This document shows positions 26,963 to 35,938 of a stretch of 64,000 nucleotides of DNA, in pieces (position 1 is the stretch's first letter; each line of letters starts with the position of its first letter). The stretch comes from Paenibacillus terrigena DSM 21567. Its GTDB lineage: Bacteria > Bacillota > Bacilli > Paenibacillales > Paenibacillaceae. The notes beneath the pieces are model-generated. The model did not search any database. It was not told the origin of the DNA and saw only the letters and a list, made by a program, of their open reading frames with translations. Both the position numbers and the translations under genes were made by a program. The stretch spans positions 496,001 to 560,000 of the forward strand of contig NZ_KB895414.1 in NCBI RefSeq assembly GCF_000374845.1, read 5' to 3'.

Positions 26963-27979
26963 ATGAATTTGAACACAAACCCAAAACCGACTATCCTACT
27001 CCATCTCATCTGCATGGTGACTATCGTTGGAACGTTGACTGCCTGTACTCGTGATGTGCAAGACCCACCAACGAATATTGCGTCATCAAGCCACACCACC
27101 TCTTCTTCCATCGTGGATGTAAAGCCATTTCAGCCAGAGGAGCTACCTGATCTCCTTCTTCAAGGTAAGAATGAGACAGTTCATCAGCAATTCAATACCC
27201 AGTTTAAGCAGCAAGTATCATTGAAAGATATGGAACAGCTATCCGGCTTTCATGAGGGCGTCCAATCCTATACCTTGAAATCGACAATGAAGTTGAGCGG
27301 TTCCACCAATTACATTTGGACGGATGAGCAAGGTACGAAAGGCATTCAAGCCGTATTCGATCCGGATGGGCGCATATCCGGGCTGCTCCTTGTCCCTTTA
27401 GAAACTTTTCCCGAGACGGATGTGAAGAAGACAGCTACGACATTCGCACTTCCATTCCACGGGGAATGGTTCACCTTCTGGGGAGGAACGAATGTCCTTG
27501 TCAATTATCACTATGAACATCTAAGTCAGCGGTATGCGTATGATTTTGTGCAGCAAAAAGATGGCAGCTCCTATCAAGGCGATGCCACCCAATTATCCAA
27601 CTACTACGCCTTCGGCCAGCCTATTGTCGCTTCGGCTCCGGGCAAAGTCGTAGAACTGAAAGATCAAATTCCAGATAACGAGCCTGTAGGGACGATGAAT
27701 GAAAAAGAGCCTGCAGGAAATTATGTTGTGATCGACCATGGAAATAAAGAGTATAGTTTGTATGCTCATTTACAGAAAGGGTCTGTTAAGGTTAAGGTTG
27801 GCGATCAAGTCCAAGCCGGAGATATTCTCGGTCTGTGCGGCAACTCTGGCAATTCCAGTGAACCTCATCTTCATTTCCAAGTATCTAACGGCGTGAATCT
27901 ATTCGAATCCGAATCGATCCGCGTCCAATTCGAGAACAATGCAGACTATATTCAAGGAACAACAATAAAGGCGCCGTAA
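26963..27979 (+). CDS. M23-family (LytM) peptidase lipoprotein
   Basis: 338 residues from the ATG at 26963, with AAGGAG 11 bases upstream. A lipoprotein signal ends in LTAC. The middle region (about 65-165) resembles a DUF3887-like module; the C-terminal part (about 185-330) is an M23 domain with YAYDF (metal Asp), VVIDHGN, YAHLQKGS and the HLHF zinc motif. M23 enzymes cut peptide cross-links in peptidoglycan. Divergent from the two-component operon, with 190 bases between starts, so shared control is plausible. Its stop codon lies inside the terminator hairpin. Confidence 0.85.
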   Translation: MNLNTNPKPTILLHLICMVTIVGTLTACTRDVQDPPTNIASSSHTTSSSIVDVKPFQPEELPDLLLQGKNETVHQQFNTQFKQQVSLKDMEQLSGFHEGVQSYTLKSTMKLSGSTNYIWTDEQGTKGIQAVFDPDGRISGLLLVPLETFPETDVKKTATTFALPFHGEWFTFWGGTNVLVNYHYEHLSQRYAYDFVQQKDGSSYQGDATQLSNYYAFGQPIVASAPGKVVELKDQIPDNEPVGTMNEKEPAGNYVVIDHGNKEYSLYAHLQKGSVKVKVGDQVQAGDILGLCGNSGNSSEPHLHFQVSNGVNLFESESIRVQFENNADYIQGTTIKAP

Positions 27980-27995
27980 CCGGCGCCTTTATTTG
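27966..27995 (+). terminator. Terminator of the M23 lipoprotein gene
   Basis: AAAGGCGCC pairs with GGCGCCTTT around a short loop that contains the TAA stop, then TATTTGTT follows. It can also act for the converging Spo0E-like gene. Confidence 0.85.
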
Positions 27996-28211
27996 TTATG
28001 ATTTTCGTGGACGAATTCTCATATACTCATTAATCTTCACATCTAGCAGACTACTAATTTGAATAACCATATCAGATGTAAAAGATTTCTCTAACAACAC
28101 GATTTCTTCCATCTTAAGACGTAAAAATTGAATTTCATCCTCCAGAGCAATCGCTGGCGAAAATGAATTTCTCGCTTTGTCGCGCAAATCATATTCTACA
28201 GAATACAACAC
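27996..28211 (-). CDS. Spo0E-like aspartyl-phosphate phosphatase
   Basis: 71 residues, GTG start with GGAGG four bases upstream (a TTG one codon later is equally possible). The pair of helices LEDEIQFLRLKMEEIVLL and VIQISSLLDVKINEY matches the Spo0E-like family, whose signature SQELD-xx-I is here SSLLD-xx-I. Such small proteins remove phosphate from Spo0A-P and delay sporulation. The glutamine of the usual SQELD is replaced, so activity should be tested. Family assignment is by short pattern only. Confidence 0.7.
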   Translation of the reverse strand: MLYSVEYDLRDKARNSFSPAIALEDEIQFLRLKMEEIVLLEKSFTSDMVIQISSLLDVKINEYMRIRPRKS

Positions 28212-28330
28212 GATCCCTCCCCGGAGTACAAATTCAATGGCGACTTGTGCAAATCTTCTAATAAATGATACTAAAAGTGAGACTCATGTTATATTATATC
28301 AAAAGTTCCCTATTATTGGTATATTATTTT

Positions 28331-29530
28331 TCACGAATTTCTCAGTTTCACGAGAAAGTTACCAATTCTGTCAAAGGCTTCGTTCAATTGAGCAACGGAT
28401 GTCGCATAAGAACAACGCAAGAATCCTTCACCGCCGAGTCCAAAAACATCCCCTGGAACCGCGGCGACTTTCGCTTCCATCAACAATCTTGTAGCAAATT
28501 CTTGCGATGTGAGTCCTGTCGATTGAATGGAAGGGAACGCATAAAATGCGCCTTGCGGTTCATGACATTCCAGCCCGATCTCACGGAAGCTTTTCACAAC
28601 GAGTCTTCTCCGTTGGTTGTAAGATTCGACCATCCGGTCTTTCTCTTCCATCCCGTTCGTCAAGGCTTCTAATGCAGCAACTTGCCCCATCGTTGGTGCA
28701 CACATCACCGTGTACTGATGAATCTTCAGCATCGCCGCAATAATCTCCGGATGTCCACAAGCATATCCCATCCGCCAACCCGTCATCGCGAACGCCTTGG
28801 AGAACCCACTTACCAGAATCGTCCGATCTTTCATACCCGGCAGCGATGCGAAGCTCACATGCTTCTGGTCGTATGTCAATTCCGCGTAGATCTCGTCCGA
28901 GATGACGATCAGATCGTTCTCTTCTACAATTTTCGCAATTGGCAGCCAATCCTCACGCGTCATAATCCCGCCTGTTGGATTGCTCGGATAACAGAGAATA
29001 AGTACTTTGGAGCGAGGTGTAATCGCCGCTTTGAGCGATTCCGCCTTTAACTTGAACTGATCCTTCGCAAACGTCTCAATCCCTACTGGAATGCCGCCGC
29101 CAATGGCCGTGATCGGCGAATAGGTGATGTAACACGGCTCTGGAATGAGAATTTCATCCCCCGGAGCAATGAGTGCGCGCAGAGCAAGGTCAATCGCTTC
29201 ACTGCCGCCAACCGTGACGAGCACTTCATTTCCCGGGTCATATTCGACATGGAACTCGTCATTCAAATATTGGCCGATCGCTTCACGAAGCTCTGGAATA
29301 CCTGCATTAGACGTATATTTCGTCTTGCCGCGCTCTAAGGAATACACGCATGCTTCGCGCACGTGCCATGGGGTACTGAAATCCGGCTCCCCAACACCGA
29401 GTGTAATGATATCCTTATTTCCTACTGCCAAGTCAAAAAACTTCCGAATCCCCGATGGCGGAATCGCACGTACAGCAGGCGCTAAATACGATGACATCGA
29501 TTTGTTTTGTTCTTCCTCTTTTATGATCAT
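28331..29530 (-). CDS. alaT: Class I/II aminotransferase, AlaT-like
   Basis: 399 residues. PLP is bound by the lysine in SGFSKAFAMTGWRMG; CYPSNPTGG and SDEIYAELTY are other class I aminotransferase marks. The gene pairs with an Lrp/AsnC regulator just upstream, as in the B. subtilis alaR-alaT (yugG-yugH) operon, where the enzyme makes alanine from pyruvate and glutamate. A broader substrate range cannot be ruled out. ATG start with GGAAGAG 7 bases upstream; 18 bases separate it from alaR. Confidence 0.85.
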   Translation of the reverse strand: MIIKEEEQNKSMSSYLAPAVRAIPPSGIRKFFDLAVGNKDIITLGVGEPDFSTPWHVREACVYSLERGKTKYTSNAGIPELREAIGQYLNDEFHVEYDPGNEVLVTVGGSEAIDLALRALIAPGDEILIPEPCYITYSPITAIGGGIPVGIETFAKDQFKLKAESLKAAITPRSKVLILCYPSNPTGGIMTREDWLPIAKIVEENDLIVISDEIYAELTYDQKHVSFASLPGMKDRTILVSGFSKAFAMTGWRMGYACGHPEIIAAMLKIHQYTVMCAPTMGQVAALEALTNGMEEKDRMVESYNQRRRLVVKSFREIGLECHEPQGAFYAFPSIQSTGLTSQEFATRLLMEAKVAAVPGDVFGLGGEGFLRCSYATSVAQLNEAFDRIGNFLVKLRNS

Positions 29531-29548
29531 GGCTACTCTTCCTTTTCG

Positions 29549-30040
29549 TTACGGTGAGACAATGAGACGGTGATCGTCTTCATGCTCTTCGAATATGATT
29601 CCATCTTGCTTATATTTTTTGAGAATAAAGTGCGTCTTCGTCGATAACACCGAGTCGATCGGCGACAATTTATCCGATACGAAGCTGGCCACTTCCTTCA
29701 AGTTCTTCCCTTCCACTTCAACGAGCAAATCATAGGCTCCTGACATGAGATAGACCGATTTTACTTGCGGGAACAAATAGATCCGCTCCGCAATCCCTTC
29801 AAAGCCGCGTCCGCGTTCAGGTGTAATCTGAACTTCGATTAGCGCAGTGACTTTATCATCTTCCACCTTACTCCAGTTCACAACCGTCGCATACTTCACG
29901 ATGACATGTTCTTCTTCCAGCTCCGCGATGGCCTTCTTAACTTCTGCTTCAGTCACGCCAAGCAATGTGGCGAGCAGCTCTGGATCCCGGCGTGCATCTT
30001 CTTTTAACAAGTCTAGAATTTGTAATTTTAACGCGTTCAT
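29549..30040 (-). CDS. alaR: Lrp/AsnC-family regulator, AlaR-like
   Basis: 163 residues from the ATG at 30040 (GGGAGG 8 bases upstream; the longer frame has no site). An N-terminal helix-turn-helix (LKLQILDLLKEDARRDPELL) and a C-terminal RAM domain that binds amino acids (VKSVYLMSGAYDLLVEVEGK). It lies directly before the AlaT-like aminotransferase, matching B. subtilis AlaR. Likely senses alanine or a related amino acid and controls its own operon. Confidence 0.88.
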   Translation of the reverse strand: MNALKLQILDLLKEDARRDPELLATLLGVTEAEVKKAIAELEEEHVIVKYATVVNWSKVEDDKVTALIEVQITPERGRGFEGIAERIYLFPQVKSVYLMSGAYDLLVEVEGKNLKEVASFVSDKLSPIDSVLSTKTHFILKKYKQDGIIFEEHEDDHRLIVSP

Positions 30041-30099
30041 TCCACAGACCTCCCAAACCATAATAACTATATTACAACGAATACCAACTTCATGCAAAA

Positions 30100-30145
30100 T
30101 AAAAAAAACCGCTTCTACAGGTGATAAATCCCCTTCAGAAGCGGT
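30100..30145 (-). terminator. Terminator of the coat protein genes
   Basis: ACCGCTTCT and AGAAGCGGT pair, followed by eight U on the minus-strand RNA, directly after the CotF-like gene. Confidence 0.9.
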
Positions 30146-30157
30146 ACTTGCGATGGG

Positions 30158-30580
30158 TTACATGTAATACGGATTCTTACCGCTGTTCGTATGCTGCGTT
30201 GCTTGCGCTTGCGTATGAGCCAGGAAGGACAGCGATTGGCCACCGCCATTCAGCTGCTGCTGTACGAATTGATCCATTTGTTGGTGGTTCTGCTGCACCT
30301 GCTGAATTTGTTTATCAATGGCCTGCTTCAGTGCCGGCTGAGGTTTGGTGTACATATTGTTCTGCTGCATGAAGTTATAGAGATCTCCTTGCATGCGAAG
30401 GGAATGATTCTGCAGCTCCATGAACATTTGACGAACCATCGGGCAAGCAGCTTCAGTCGTCGCCGTCGTATATTCGCCTACCGTTCTTTTTAAATCTGTC
30501 AATATCGTGAATAGCATGTCTTTATCCTGCATGACACCACCAGCATGCTGCTGTTGTTGACCTTGTTGTTGCGAGTACAT
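30158..30580 (-). CDS. CotF-like spore coat protein
   Basis: 140 residues, Gln/His/Met-rich. After a short QQ-rich N-terminus comes MQDKDMLFTILTDLKRTVGE and a long helical region (MVRQMFMELQNHSLRMQGDL), the ferritin-like helical fold of the CotF family. The end (NSGKNPYYM) is low complexity. CotF proteins sit in the inner spore coat. AAGGAGG stands before the ATG. The smaller partner gene is 24 bases upstream on the same strand. Confidence 0.82.
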   Translation of the reverse strand: MYSQQQGQQQQHAGGVMQDKDMLFTILTDLKRTVGEYTTATTEAACPMVRQMFMELQNHSLRMQGDLYNFMQQNNMYTKPQPALKQAIDKQIQQVQQNHQQMDQFVQQQLNGGGQSLSFLAHTQAQATQHTNSGKNPYYM

Positions 30581-30604
30581 GGATACTCCTCCTTCGTTAT
30601 CGGA

Positions 30605-30841
30605 TTATTGGATTTGATATGGGGCGATCGATTGATGGTGCTGCAACGATTGCGTCAACATCTGAATGTGTTGATGATGTTCCCGGAGCATTTGCGTACA
30701 TAGCTGCTGGACGGCTGGATTCGATGAATTATGCGCAGCGACGGCGCATTGTTTGACGAGCAGATCTTCGTTCGAGATGGAATCGGAAATATAGTCTAAT
30801 TCTTTGCCGGATAACGGCTGATGGTGCATCATGTTGTGCAT
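30605..30841 (-). CDS. Small CotF-related spore coat protein
   Basis: 78 residues from the ATG at 30841 (GGAGG nine bases upstream). Begins MHNMMHHQPLSGKELDYISD and continues as helices with CAVAAHNSSNPAVQQLC. The beginning resembles the N-terminal helix pair of CotF-like proteins ('l-ekelm-d-l-sekl-ik-ya'), so it may be a short paralogue or partner of the following coat protein. The two form an operon ending in one terminator. Confidence 0.65.
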   Translation of the reverse strand: MHNMMHHQPLSGKELDYISDSISNEDLLVKQCAVAAHNSSNPAVQQLCTQMLREHHQHIQMLTQSLQHHQSIAPYQIQ

Positions 30842-30944
30842 GGTTAAATTCCTCCTTATCGGAACACAGTCATTCTGATTCTTACCTAGAATGGGCAATC
30901 CGAGAGTCATTTATGTATCTAAATTATCCCACGGTGACCCCGAA

Positions 30945-30988
30945 AAAAAGAAAAAGCCCCGTACACTTTTGAAGTGCGCGGGGCTTAG
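30945..30988 (-). terminator. cysK terminator
   Basis: AAGCCCCGTACACTT and AAGTGCGCGGGGCTT pair with two mismatches and are followed by a long U-rich tract on the minus-strand RNA. Confidence 0.88.
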
Positions 30989-31002
30989 AACTTCTATGAA
31001 GT

Positions 31003-31920
31003 TCAGAACAAATCCATACTTAAATAGCGCTCACCTGTATCCGGAGCCATCGCGAGGACACGCTTGCCCGGACCCAGCTTCGCTGCGAGCTCTAAAGCCG
31101 CCCATACGGTAGCACCTGAAGATGGACCTACGAGTATTCCCTCCAGACGAGCAAGGCGTCTTGTCGACTCCAATGCATCCTCATCTGCGACTTGAACAAT
31201 CTCATCATACACCGATGTATTAAGGATCGATGGAATGAATCCCGGGCTTGTACCTACCAGCTTATGGGGTCCTGGGGAGCCGCCGGACAACACCGGAGAT
31301 CCCTTCGGTTCAACGACGGCGATATGGAGATTAGGCCATTGTTGCCTAAGCGTCTCTCCTGTGCCGGTAATCGTGCCGCCCGTACCTGCAGAAGCAACAA
31401 AGGCATCCAGCTTGCCATCCATTTGTTCGATGATCTCACGAGCTGTTGTATGACGGTGTGCATCAGGGTTCGAGCCATTCTCGAATTGGTTCGGAATGAA
31501 ACTGTTCTCCATTTGCGCTGCAAGCTCCATCGCTTTTCGAAGCGCGCCTGACATTCGCTCTGCTGCGGGTGTAAGTACAATCTCTGCACCGTATGCTCTT
31601 AGCAGATTGATGCGTTCCGCGGTCATATTATCCGGCATCACGAGAATCGCACGATAGCCTTTCGCTGCTGCTGTCATTGCAAGTCCAATGCCTGTATTCC
31701 CGCTCGTTGGCTCAATGATCGTTGCACCTGATCGAAGTAGACCCGCTTGCTCTGCATCAACAATCATCTGATACGCTGCTCGGTCCTTAACACTTCCGCT
31801 CGGATTGAACATTTCTAGCTTCACGAACACATCCGCATGCTGATCTGTAACCATTCGCGATAATTGAACAACCGGCGTATCACCGATCAAATCCGTAATA
31901 TACTGCACGACACGCGGCAT
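31003..31920 (-). CDS. cysK: Cysteine synthase (O-acetylserine thiol-lyase)
   Basis: 305 residues. PLP is bound by Lys45 in NPSGSVKDRAA, and EPTSGNTGIGLA and SAGTGGTITG bind substrate and phosphate. It makes cysteine from O-acetylserine and sulfide. The protein ends ERYLSMDLF. Cysteine produced here feeds the cystathionine route encoded by metI-metC elsewhere in the window, but there is no S-box or CymR-type site that I can see upstream. ATG with GAGGG six bases before. Confidence 0.94.
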   Translation of the reverse strand: MPRVVQYITDLIGDTPVVQLSRMVTDQHADVFVKLEMFNPSGSVKDRAAYQMIVDAEQAGLLRSGATIIEPTSGNTGIGLAMTAAAKGYRAILVMPDNMTAERINLLRAYGAEIVLTPAAERMSGALRKAMELAAQMENSFIPNQFENGSNPDAHRHTTAREIIEQMDGKLDAFVASAGTGGTITGTGETLRQQWPNLHIAVVEPKGSPVLSGGSPGPHKLVGTSPGFIPSILNTSVYDEIVQVADEDALESTRRLARLEGILVGPSSGATVWAALELAAKLGPGKRVLAMAPDTGERYLSMDLF

Positions 31921-31939
31921 ACGCAGCCCTCACTTTCCC

Positions 31940-32362
31940 TTAACGGCTAAGTCGATTAATCATCTTCTGACGATCTTCGGCTGATAAGACATACGCCACT
32001 TGGAAGCATCCTGTACATACATACATGTTCACGTTGAATGGCGCTTCGACGAATGGCTGGCCTACAGCTTCAGGGACATTCGGTTGAAAAGCGTTAGGCG
32101 CTGTCGCCTGTTTGCCTGCGAGCACCATATATTCGCGGCAGTACATACATTCAGGCACTTCTTCCTGCTGATCCAAGACTTGCTCAACGGTCTCTTCATA
32201 GCGACCCATCTGCTCGTCATCTTCGGTAACGGCATCGAGCTGCACTTGCAGCGTTCGATAACCTTTCAATTCATTATTGCAATGCGGACATTCTTCTTCT
32301 GGGCCGATCTCCTCATCCCATACAATCTCTGTATCACACCAAGGACAAATTACTGGTTCCAT
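31940..32362 (-). CDS. Zinc-ribbon-like hypothetical protein
   Basis: 140 residues with four CxxC pairs: CPWC, CPHC near the start, then CMYC and CTGC, an arrangement that can hold two zinc ions. The middle is acidic (DAVTEDDEQMGRYEETVEQV). No known family name comes to mind. It ends 19 bases before cysK on the same strand and starts after the tiny membrane ORF, so it is probably in an operon with its neighbours. Role unknown; may be a structural zinc protein. Confidence 0.65.
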   Translation of the reverse strand: MEPVICPWCDTEIVWDEEIGPEEECPHCNNELKGYRTLQVQLDAVTEDDEQMGRYEETVEQVLDQQEEVPECMYCREYMVLAGKQATAPNAFQPNVPEAVGQPFVEAPFNVNMYVCTGCFQVAYVLSAEDRQKMINRLSR

Positions 32363-32380
32363 AGTTATTCCCTCACGATT

Positions 32381-32470
32381 CTATATGTTTATCCAATAAA
32401 TAACACCAATTACAATAAAGACCAATGCTAGCGCAAATAGCGATCCCCATAAATACTTCATTCGTTCCAC
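32381..32470 (-). CDS. 29-residue membrane micro-protein
   Basis: Found by hand between two annotated genes. It starts with GTG at 32470 (AAGGAG 4-5 bases upstream), followed in frame by ATG at 32461, and stops at TAG 32383-32381. The peptide is one membrane helix: MERMKYLWGSLFALALVFIV then IGVIYWINI. The positions of ribosome site, single helix and packing between two genes on the same strand favour a real small membrane protein, but I know no named homologue. Confidence 0.5.
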   Translation of the reverse strand: MERMKYLWGSLFALALVFIVIGVIYWINI

Positions 32471-32494
32471 GATTCTCCTTCTCTATCCGAGCTT

Positions 32495-32914
32495 CTAAGA
32501 CAACCCCGCACTAATAATGAATGATAGCGAGATCGAGATCATCATGGCAATGAGCCCCACGGCCCGATTATCTTTGCCGATCTCTTCATCAATATGAAAC
32601 ACAGGCGTCACAAACTCAAATAAAAAATAGGCAATGATTAAGAGTACGAATCCGAAAGAGGCCCAAGCGAGTGATTCATAAATCGATCGCGCCTCTTGAA
32701 TACTCGAGCGAAAAATATTGCATATACCGAATATTTTACCACCCGTCGCCATTGCAACAGCCACATTCCCGCGCCGAATTTCTTCCCAACACCGGTATTT
32801 GGTAAATAACTCAAAACAAGCTAAGAAGACGATCAGCGCAAGAACAGCGACTGAAAAATAAGCTACCATTGAGAAATAAGGATTTTCTAACAACGTTTCC
32901 AGTTGAGATTCCAT
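32495..32914 (-). CDS. DUF350-family membrane protein
   Basis: 139 residues from the ATG at 32914 (GAGGAGG upstream). Four membrane helices: about 17-38, 52-70, 87-108 and 118-138. The loop EIRRGNVAVAMATGGKIFGI matches DUF350 (YjfL/UPF0719-like) proteins, whose function is unknown but which often occur beside envelope-stress genes. It lies just downstream of mutS2 (46 bases) on the same strand. Confidence 0.8.
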   Translation of the reverse strand: MESQLETLLENPYFSMVAYFSVAVLALIVFLACFELFTKYRCWEEIRRGNVAVAMATGGKIFGICNIFRSSIQEARSIYESLAWASFGFVLLIIAYFLFEFVTPVFHIDEEIGKDNRAVGLIAMMISISLSFIISAGLS

Positions 32915-32960
32915 GCCGATCCTCCTCACCCATCATCTAATCACCGCCCCAAGCTCTCGC

Positions 32961-35324
32961 TTAAGACAATTCCGCGACCGTCACGCCCGTTCCGCCTTCG
33001 CCATAGTTTCCAAGACGATAGCTCTTCACATGGCGATGCTTACGCAAGTATTCTTGAATCCCCGTGCGCAGAATCCCCGTTCCTTTGCCGTGGATAATAT
33101 AAATCTGACCAAGATTCGATAAGAATGCCTCATCGATGAAACGATCCACTTCCATAAGCGCCTCTTCGAGATTCGCTCCTCGTAGATCGAGCTCTGTACG
33201 CACATTCTCATCTCGCGTTCGTTTGACACTCGTAACATGGCGTTGTTGCTGCACTTTGGCTGGCGTTGCAGCCTGTACCATCTCCAGATCATTCAAGCTT
33301 ACCTTCATCTTCATAATGCCAAGCTGAACAACAGCTTCTGTCCCTGCCGTCTCAACGACATGCCCCCGTTGATTCAAGCTGTAGACCATCACTTCATCTC
33401 CCGCCTGGATTGGTCTAGCTTGTTTGGCTTTTGCACGTTTTGGAGTCGAAGTGCGGCGCTCAGGTTCTGCTTCATCCAGCTGACGACGCGCTGCAATCAA
33501 CTTGTGCTCCTTGACCGAAGCGCCTTCCTCCATCGCGAGCTTCCGCAAATCTGCAATAATTGTCTCCGCTTCACGACGCGCCTTGATGACCACATCACGT
33601 GCTTCTTCTTCGGCCTTTGCAATCATCTTATCGCGCTGTGAATCGAAGCGTTCCCGTTCGCTCTCTTGCTGTTTGCGCAGCGTTTCAAGCTCACGGCGCA
33701 GCTGCTCCGCACTGACACGCTCAGCCTCTGCACTTAAACGGTTCTCTTCGAGGGAAGCGATCATGCTCTCCACGCGCATATCCTCTTCTTTGACATTGCC
33801 GCGCGCATGCTCAATAATCTCATTTGATAATCCAAGCCGTTCTGCTATCGCAAATGCATTACTTCGACCCGGCACACCCACGAGGAGACGATACGTCGGA
33901 CTAAGCGTCTGTACGTCGAATTCCATGCTCGCGTTAGTGACGCCTTTCCGATCATAAGCATAAGCTTTGAGCTCGCTATAATGCGTCGTTGCCACCATCC
34001 GGCAGCCCTTCGCATGGATATGCTCCAAGATCGAGATGGCAAGTGCAGATCCTTCTGCAGGGTCTGTGCCTGCCCCAAGCTCATCCAATAGAATGAGGCT
34101 CTTCTCCGTCATTTGATGCAAGATCCGAATAATGTTCGTCATATGGCTGGAGAAGGTACTAAGACTCTGTTCAATACTCTGCTCATCGCCAATATCGGCA
34201 TAGATCGCATCAAACACACACATCTGACTTCCATCTTCAGCTGGAATGAACAATCCAGACATGGCCATCAGACTCAGCAGACCTATGGTCTTCAATGACA
34301 CAGTCTTACCACCTGTATTCGGCCCTGTCACAATAATCGAAGTAAATGAATTACCTAACTCTAGATCGATCGGTACCACCTTATCCAGTTCAATCAACGG
34401 ATGGTGCCCTTTTCGCAGCTTCATAAAGCCGCGATCATTCATGATCGGCAGCGTTGCCTTCATCACATGCGCTAGACGAGCTTTCGCAAACATGAAGTCG
34501 AGATCACCCATAATCTCAACATCTGCTCTTAGCAGTACTTCCTGCTCTCCAGCTTCGGACGATAGACGATACAGAATTTTCTCGATTTCACGTTCTTCCT
34601 TCAATCTTGCCTCACGGAGTTTGTTGTTCATCGCGACGATTGATTCTGGCTCGATGAACATCGTTGCCCCAGAGCTTGATTGATCATGAACAATACCGCC
34701 AAAATGCGAGCGATATTCGCTCTTCACTGGAATTACGAATCGATCATTCCGAATGGTAATCAATTGATCCTGAAGCATCTTCGATACCGAAGATGAGCGG
34801 ATCATCTGTTCCAGTTTCTCCCGAATACGCACCTCGCCGTTACGCAGCTCCCTACGAACAAGGGCAAGCTCGGCACTCGCTTGATCCATCACTTCCGCCT
34901 GATCGTCGATGCATGCCTTAATCGAATCTTCGAGCGGCTTCTGGTCCGTAATCAACTGGCTCAGTTCATATACGAGCGGCACGGGCTCATCGTCATGCAC
35001 CTGCTCAATGAAGCGCTTCACTCTTCTTCCACCAAAGATCGTATTCGCAATATCAAGCAGCTCATGTGCATTCAGCATACCGCCGATATGGGCACGTCTT
35101 AGGCTGTTGCGAATATCAACGACGCCTCCGAACGGCGCGCTTCCTTTGAGTCGATCAATGGTATAAGCTTCGTCCGTTGCTTGTAATAGCCGCTTCACAT
35201 CATTTAGAGAAGATTCAGGTTGCAGCGCTTCTGCCATTTCTTTCCCGATACTTGTCGAAGCATGGCTTGCTAATCTATGTAAAATCTTCTCATATTCCAT
35301 CGTTCTAAAAATTTTCTTATCCAC
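32961..35324 (-). CDS. mutS2: Endonuclease/recombination-suppressing protein MutS2
   Basis: 787 residues, the usual MutS2 length. A MutS-type core with Walker A GPNTGGKTVSLK and Walker B DELGAGTDP, a coiled-coil linker (about 515-640), KOW-like segment, and C-terminal Smr nuclease domain with LDLRG and HGKGTG. MutS2 lacks the mismatch-recognition domain, acts on branched DNA and stalled or collided ribosomes. Start is GTG with GGAG upstream. In B. subtilis the order is zapA-cvpA(yshB)-polX-mutS2; here polX is missing and a divergent holin-like gene stands instead. Confidence 0.95.
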   Translation of the reverse strand: MDKKIFRTMEYEKILHRLASHASTSIGKEMAEALQPESSLNDVKRLLQATDEAYTIDRLKGSAPFGGVVDIRNSLRRAHIGGMLNAHELLDIANTIFGGRRVKRFIEQVHDDEPVPLVYELSQLITDQKPLEDSIKACIDDQAEVMDQASAELALVRRELRNGEVRIREKLEQMIRSSSVSKMLQDQLITIRNDRFVIPVKSEYRSHFGGIVHDQSSSGATMFIEPESIVAMNNKLREARLKEEREIEKILYRLSSEAGEQEVLLRADVEIMGDLDFMFAKARLAHVMKATLPIMNDRGFMKLRKGHHPLIELDKVVPIDLELGNSFTSIIVTGPNTGGKTVSLKTIGLLSLMAMSGLFIPAEDGSQMCVFDAIYADIGDEQSIEQSLSTFSSHMTNIIRILHQMTEKSLILLDELGAGTDPAEGSALAISILEHIHAKGCRMVATTHYSELKAYAYDRKGVTNASMEFDVQTLSPTYRLLVGVPGRSNAFAIAERLGLSNEIIEHARGNVKEEDMRVESMIASLEENRLSAEAERVSAEQLRRELETLRKQQESERERFDSQRDKMIAKAEEEARDVVIKARREAETIIADLRKLAMEEGASVKEHKLIAARRQLDEAEPERRTSTPKRAKAKQARPIQAGDEVMVYSLNQRGHVVETAGTEAVVQLGIMKMKVSLNDLEMVQAATPAKVQQQRHVTSVKRTRDENVRTELDLRGANLEEALMEVDRFIDEAFLSNLGQIYIIHGKGTGILRTGIQEYLRKHRHVKSYRLGNYGEGGTGVTVAELS

Positions 35325-35475
35325 TGAGAATTCAGCTCCTCTCGATGTTATTATAGCCGAACCGCGTGTGTAAAGCCATGTTCGGGCTTTTTTTCAGCTG
35401 TACTCATAATGTTCGCCAAGAAGGGTAAAATAATCGTTGAACCCGTTGTAATGATTACATCAAAGGAGGATTCAC

Positions 35476-35823
35476 ATGAATTTTCTTGGCCACGTTGTTC
35501 GATTTATCGTCTCGGCGCTTGTACTACTCGTCGTCAGTTGGATCGTTCCTGCCTTTAAAATCGGAGGATTCTGGAGCGCATTGTTCCTCGCCCTTGCGAT
35601 TGCCGTCATTGGATGGATCATCGAGAGCATCTTCGGTACGAAGATAACGCCATTTGGACGCGGTATTGTCGGTTTCTTGACGAGCGCGCTCGTCATTTGG
35701 GTCGCTCAATTTTTTATCGGCGGCGTATCCGTCTCGGTCATTGGCGCGATTCTCGGTGCATTGGTGATCGGACTTATCGATCTATTCATTCCGGTGTCTA
35801 CCCCTTACGAAGCCGCGAAATGA
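35476..35823 (+). CDS. YvlD/phage-holin-4-like membrane protein
   Basis: 115 residues with four membrane helices and the conserved turn GGFWSALFLALAIAVIG, GTKITPFGRGIVGF and GALVIGLIDLF. This fits the phage_holin_4_2 / YvlD family of small membrane proteins, with no proven holin function in bacteria. ATG with AAAGGAGG eight bases upstream. It stands on the opposite strand between mutS2 and cvpA, with its own terminator. Confidence 0.8.
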   Translation: MNFLGHVVRFIVSALVLLVVSWIVPAFKIGGFWSALFLALAIAVIGWIIESIFGTKITPFGRGIVGFLTSALVIWVAQFFIGGVSVSVIGAILGALVIGLIDLFIPVSTPYEAAK

Positions 35824-35864
35824 TCTGCGCAGGTCGATAAATCATTAATCGCACCACATATTAC

Positions 35865-35918
35865 AAAAAGAGCGGTTATAACATGCAGTTCCTCCCGCAT
35901 GTCGTAACCGCTCTTTTT
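35865..35918. terminator. Bidirectional terminator between holin-like gene and cvpA
   Basis: AAAAAGAGCGGTTA and TAACCGCTCTTTTT form a perfect outer stem; an inner ACATGC / GCATGT pair lies within. T-rich on both RNA strands. Confidence 0.92.
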
Positions 35919-35938
35919 GCTTATTGACCAAGCCACAG

